From the NCBI GenBank assembly GCA_947652605.1, contig OX393577.1, forward strand, positions 60,722,108-60,786,107: a stretch of 64,000 bases of DNA, in the 5' to 3' direction. This DNA is from Elmis aenea. Lineage: Eukaryota > Arthropoda > Insecta > Coleoptera > Elmidae. Made by a program: the position numbers and the translations under genes. The notes under the pieces were generated by a model. That model made no database searches. It was not told the DNA's origin and saw only the letters and a program-made list of their open reading frames with translations. Every line of letters starts with the position of its first letter. Position 1 is the stretch's first letter. This document shows positions 63,218-64,000 of the stretch, piece by piece.

Positions 63218-63344
63218 GTGGTACATTATCTTTATAATCTAATATTTTGTAATGTTAGTAAGAGTTCTAAAAAAAGTGGTAAATATTTCTTTGGAACTAT
63301 TTTAAAGTACTAAAGAGATTCTCAAAATATTTGTAATTAGTTTT

Positions 63345-63826
63345 GAAGTTTAAGAGGTGACAACACCTATCAATTCCACTCAATATGAACATTAACAAAC
63401 CATGGTAACCAAAATGAATCGTTTTATTTTAGAATATTTAATTGTTCATGTTCACTTATTTAATTTTATACTCAAAAACTGTAGATTTTGCAGGAAAATT
63501 TAAAAAGAATGTCTAAATCAATCAATCTATCAGAGAATTTTTTTTAAATTGCAAAATTTCAACCCTCTAAGAAGTTCTGATAAAAAAACCAACAAGGGTC
63601 GCACTTTTCAGCCCCCTGTGAAGGTCGGAGATAATTAAAAATATTACTATGAGAAACCTTTCAATAAGTATAATACATCTACCAAATGTCATTCTCCTAC
63701 ACATCTCCAAATTTGAGAAATAAGATGAATACCTAATTTTACCGTTCCACTCCGAAAGGAGCCCTTCTTAATTTTCGATAAGGTATTACCTCGTAAAGTT
63801 TTTCGCAATGTTTAAGAAACACCCTG
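63345..63826. mobile_element. palindromic MITE family P1, copy D (3' part)
   Basis: Contains CCATGGTAACC, AACAAGGGTCGCACTTTTCA and AATGTTTAAGAAACACCCTG followed by TA, matching the right half of 11937-12509. The left end is replaced by unrelated sequence. Confidence 0.78.
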
Positions 63827-64000
63827 TATAAATAAATGGACTTAGGGCATCGGGTTACAAGAAAGTTCTGCTGACCCCAACTATTAGCTAGATAGACGCT
63901 GGCGGATTTTTGGTCCATAAATCAAATTAATTTTTCAAAGTATTTAAAAGTATCCTTCGCTCATTTAACTTCAGAAAGGTGGGTCTATCGATTTCAGAAA

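Overview
Organism and overall character. This is eukaryotic, AT-rich nuclear DNA, most probably from an insect with a large, transposon-crowded genome. A beetle-like genome is a guess and the order cannot be fixed from this sequence. The evidence is a spliced gene with GT-AG introns, Jockey-type and endonuclease-RT-type LINE fragments, many hAT elements with 8-bp target duplications, a pogo-type element, a piggyBac-like MITE, a tRNA-derived SINE-like unit, and many palindromic elements flanked by TA. I saw no operons, bacterial genes, CRISPR arrays or rRNA.

The one confident host gene lies on the minus strand at 29472-34046. It encodes a MYST-family histone acetyltransferase, the KAT8/MOF orthologue. 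I reconstructed eight exons (1368 nt, 455 codons plus stop) whose splice phases all agree. The chromo-barrel, the C2HC finger, the acetyl-CoA loop and both catalytic residues (Cys313, Glu347) are present. Its large sixth intron (about 2.66 kb) is mostly a minisatellite with a 24-bp unit and a 120/144-bp higher order, plus a duplicated segment of about 0.65 kb. Two weaker host candidates are an intact 96-codon minus-strand ORF at 19716-20006 and a possible first coding exon at 63193-63217, whose gene would run off the right edge.

Layout. 1-1500: LINE remnant, dispersed repeats and a CCGGTATACCGG-type hAT end. 2999-4446: hAT with a palindromic element nested inside. 5296-7092: an inverted-repeat element split by a hAT transposase relic. 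7135-7668: MITE halves. 9680-10942: MITEs. 11937-12509: complete palindromic MITE. 14515-16233: hAT-like element with decayed ORFs. 16735-18485: Jockey LINE lacking RT. 18865-19060: CCGCCG-rich island. 19716-20006: small ORF. 20747-22940: large palindromes. 23250-25772: pogo element with a piggyBac-like MITE inside. 27209-29136: MITEs and a SINE. 29472-34046: KAT8. 35380-36370: palindromes. 37455-38282: nested hATs. 38838-46603: foldback elements. 47620-49005: LINE RT pseudogene. 49967-60526: a run of hAT elements, including two copies of one composite nested element in opposite orientation. 60998-63826: repeat copies and the candidate exon.

How it fits together. Apart from KAT8, the window is layered transposon insertion, and target duplications allow part of the order to be read. 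The most notable pattern is a group of hAT-like elements whose ends carry short, often perfectly palindromic motifs that differ from family to family. I found no convincing new multi-gene system. The most interesting material is the hAT end architecture, the composite mobile unit, the intronic satellite and the two unexplained small coding candidates.
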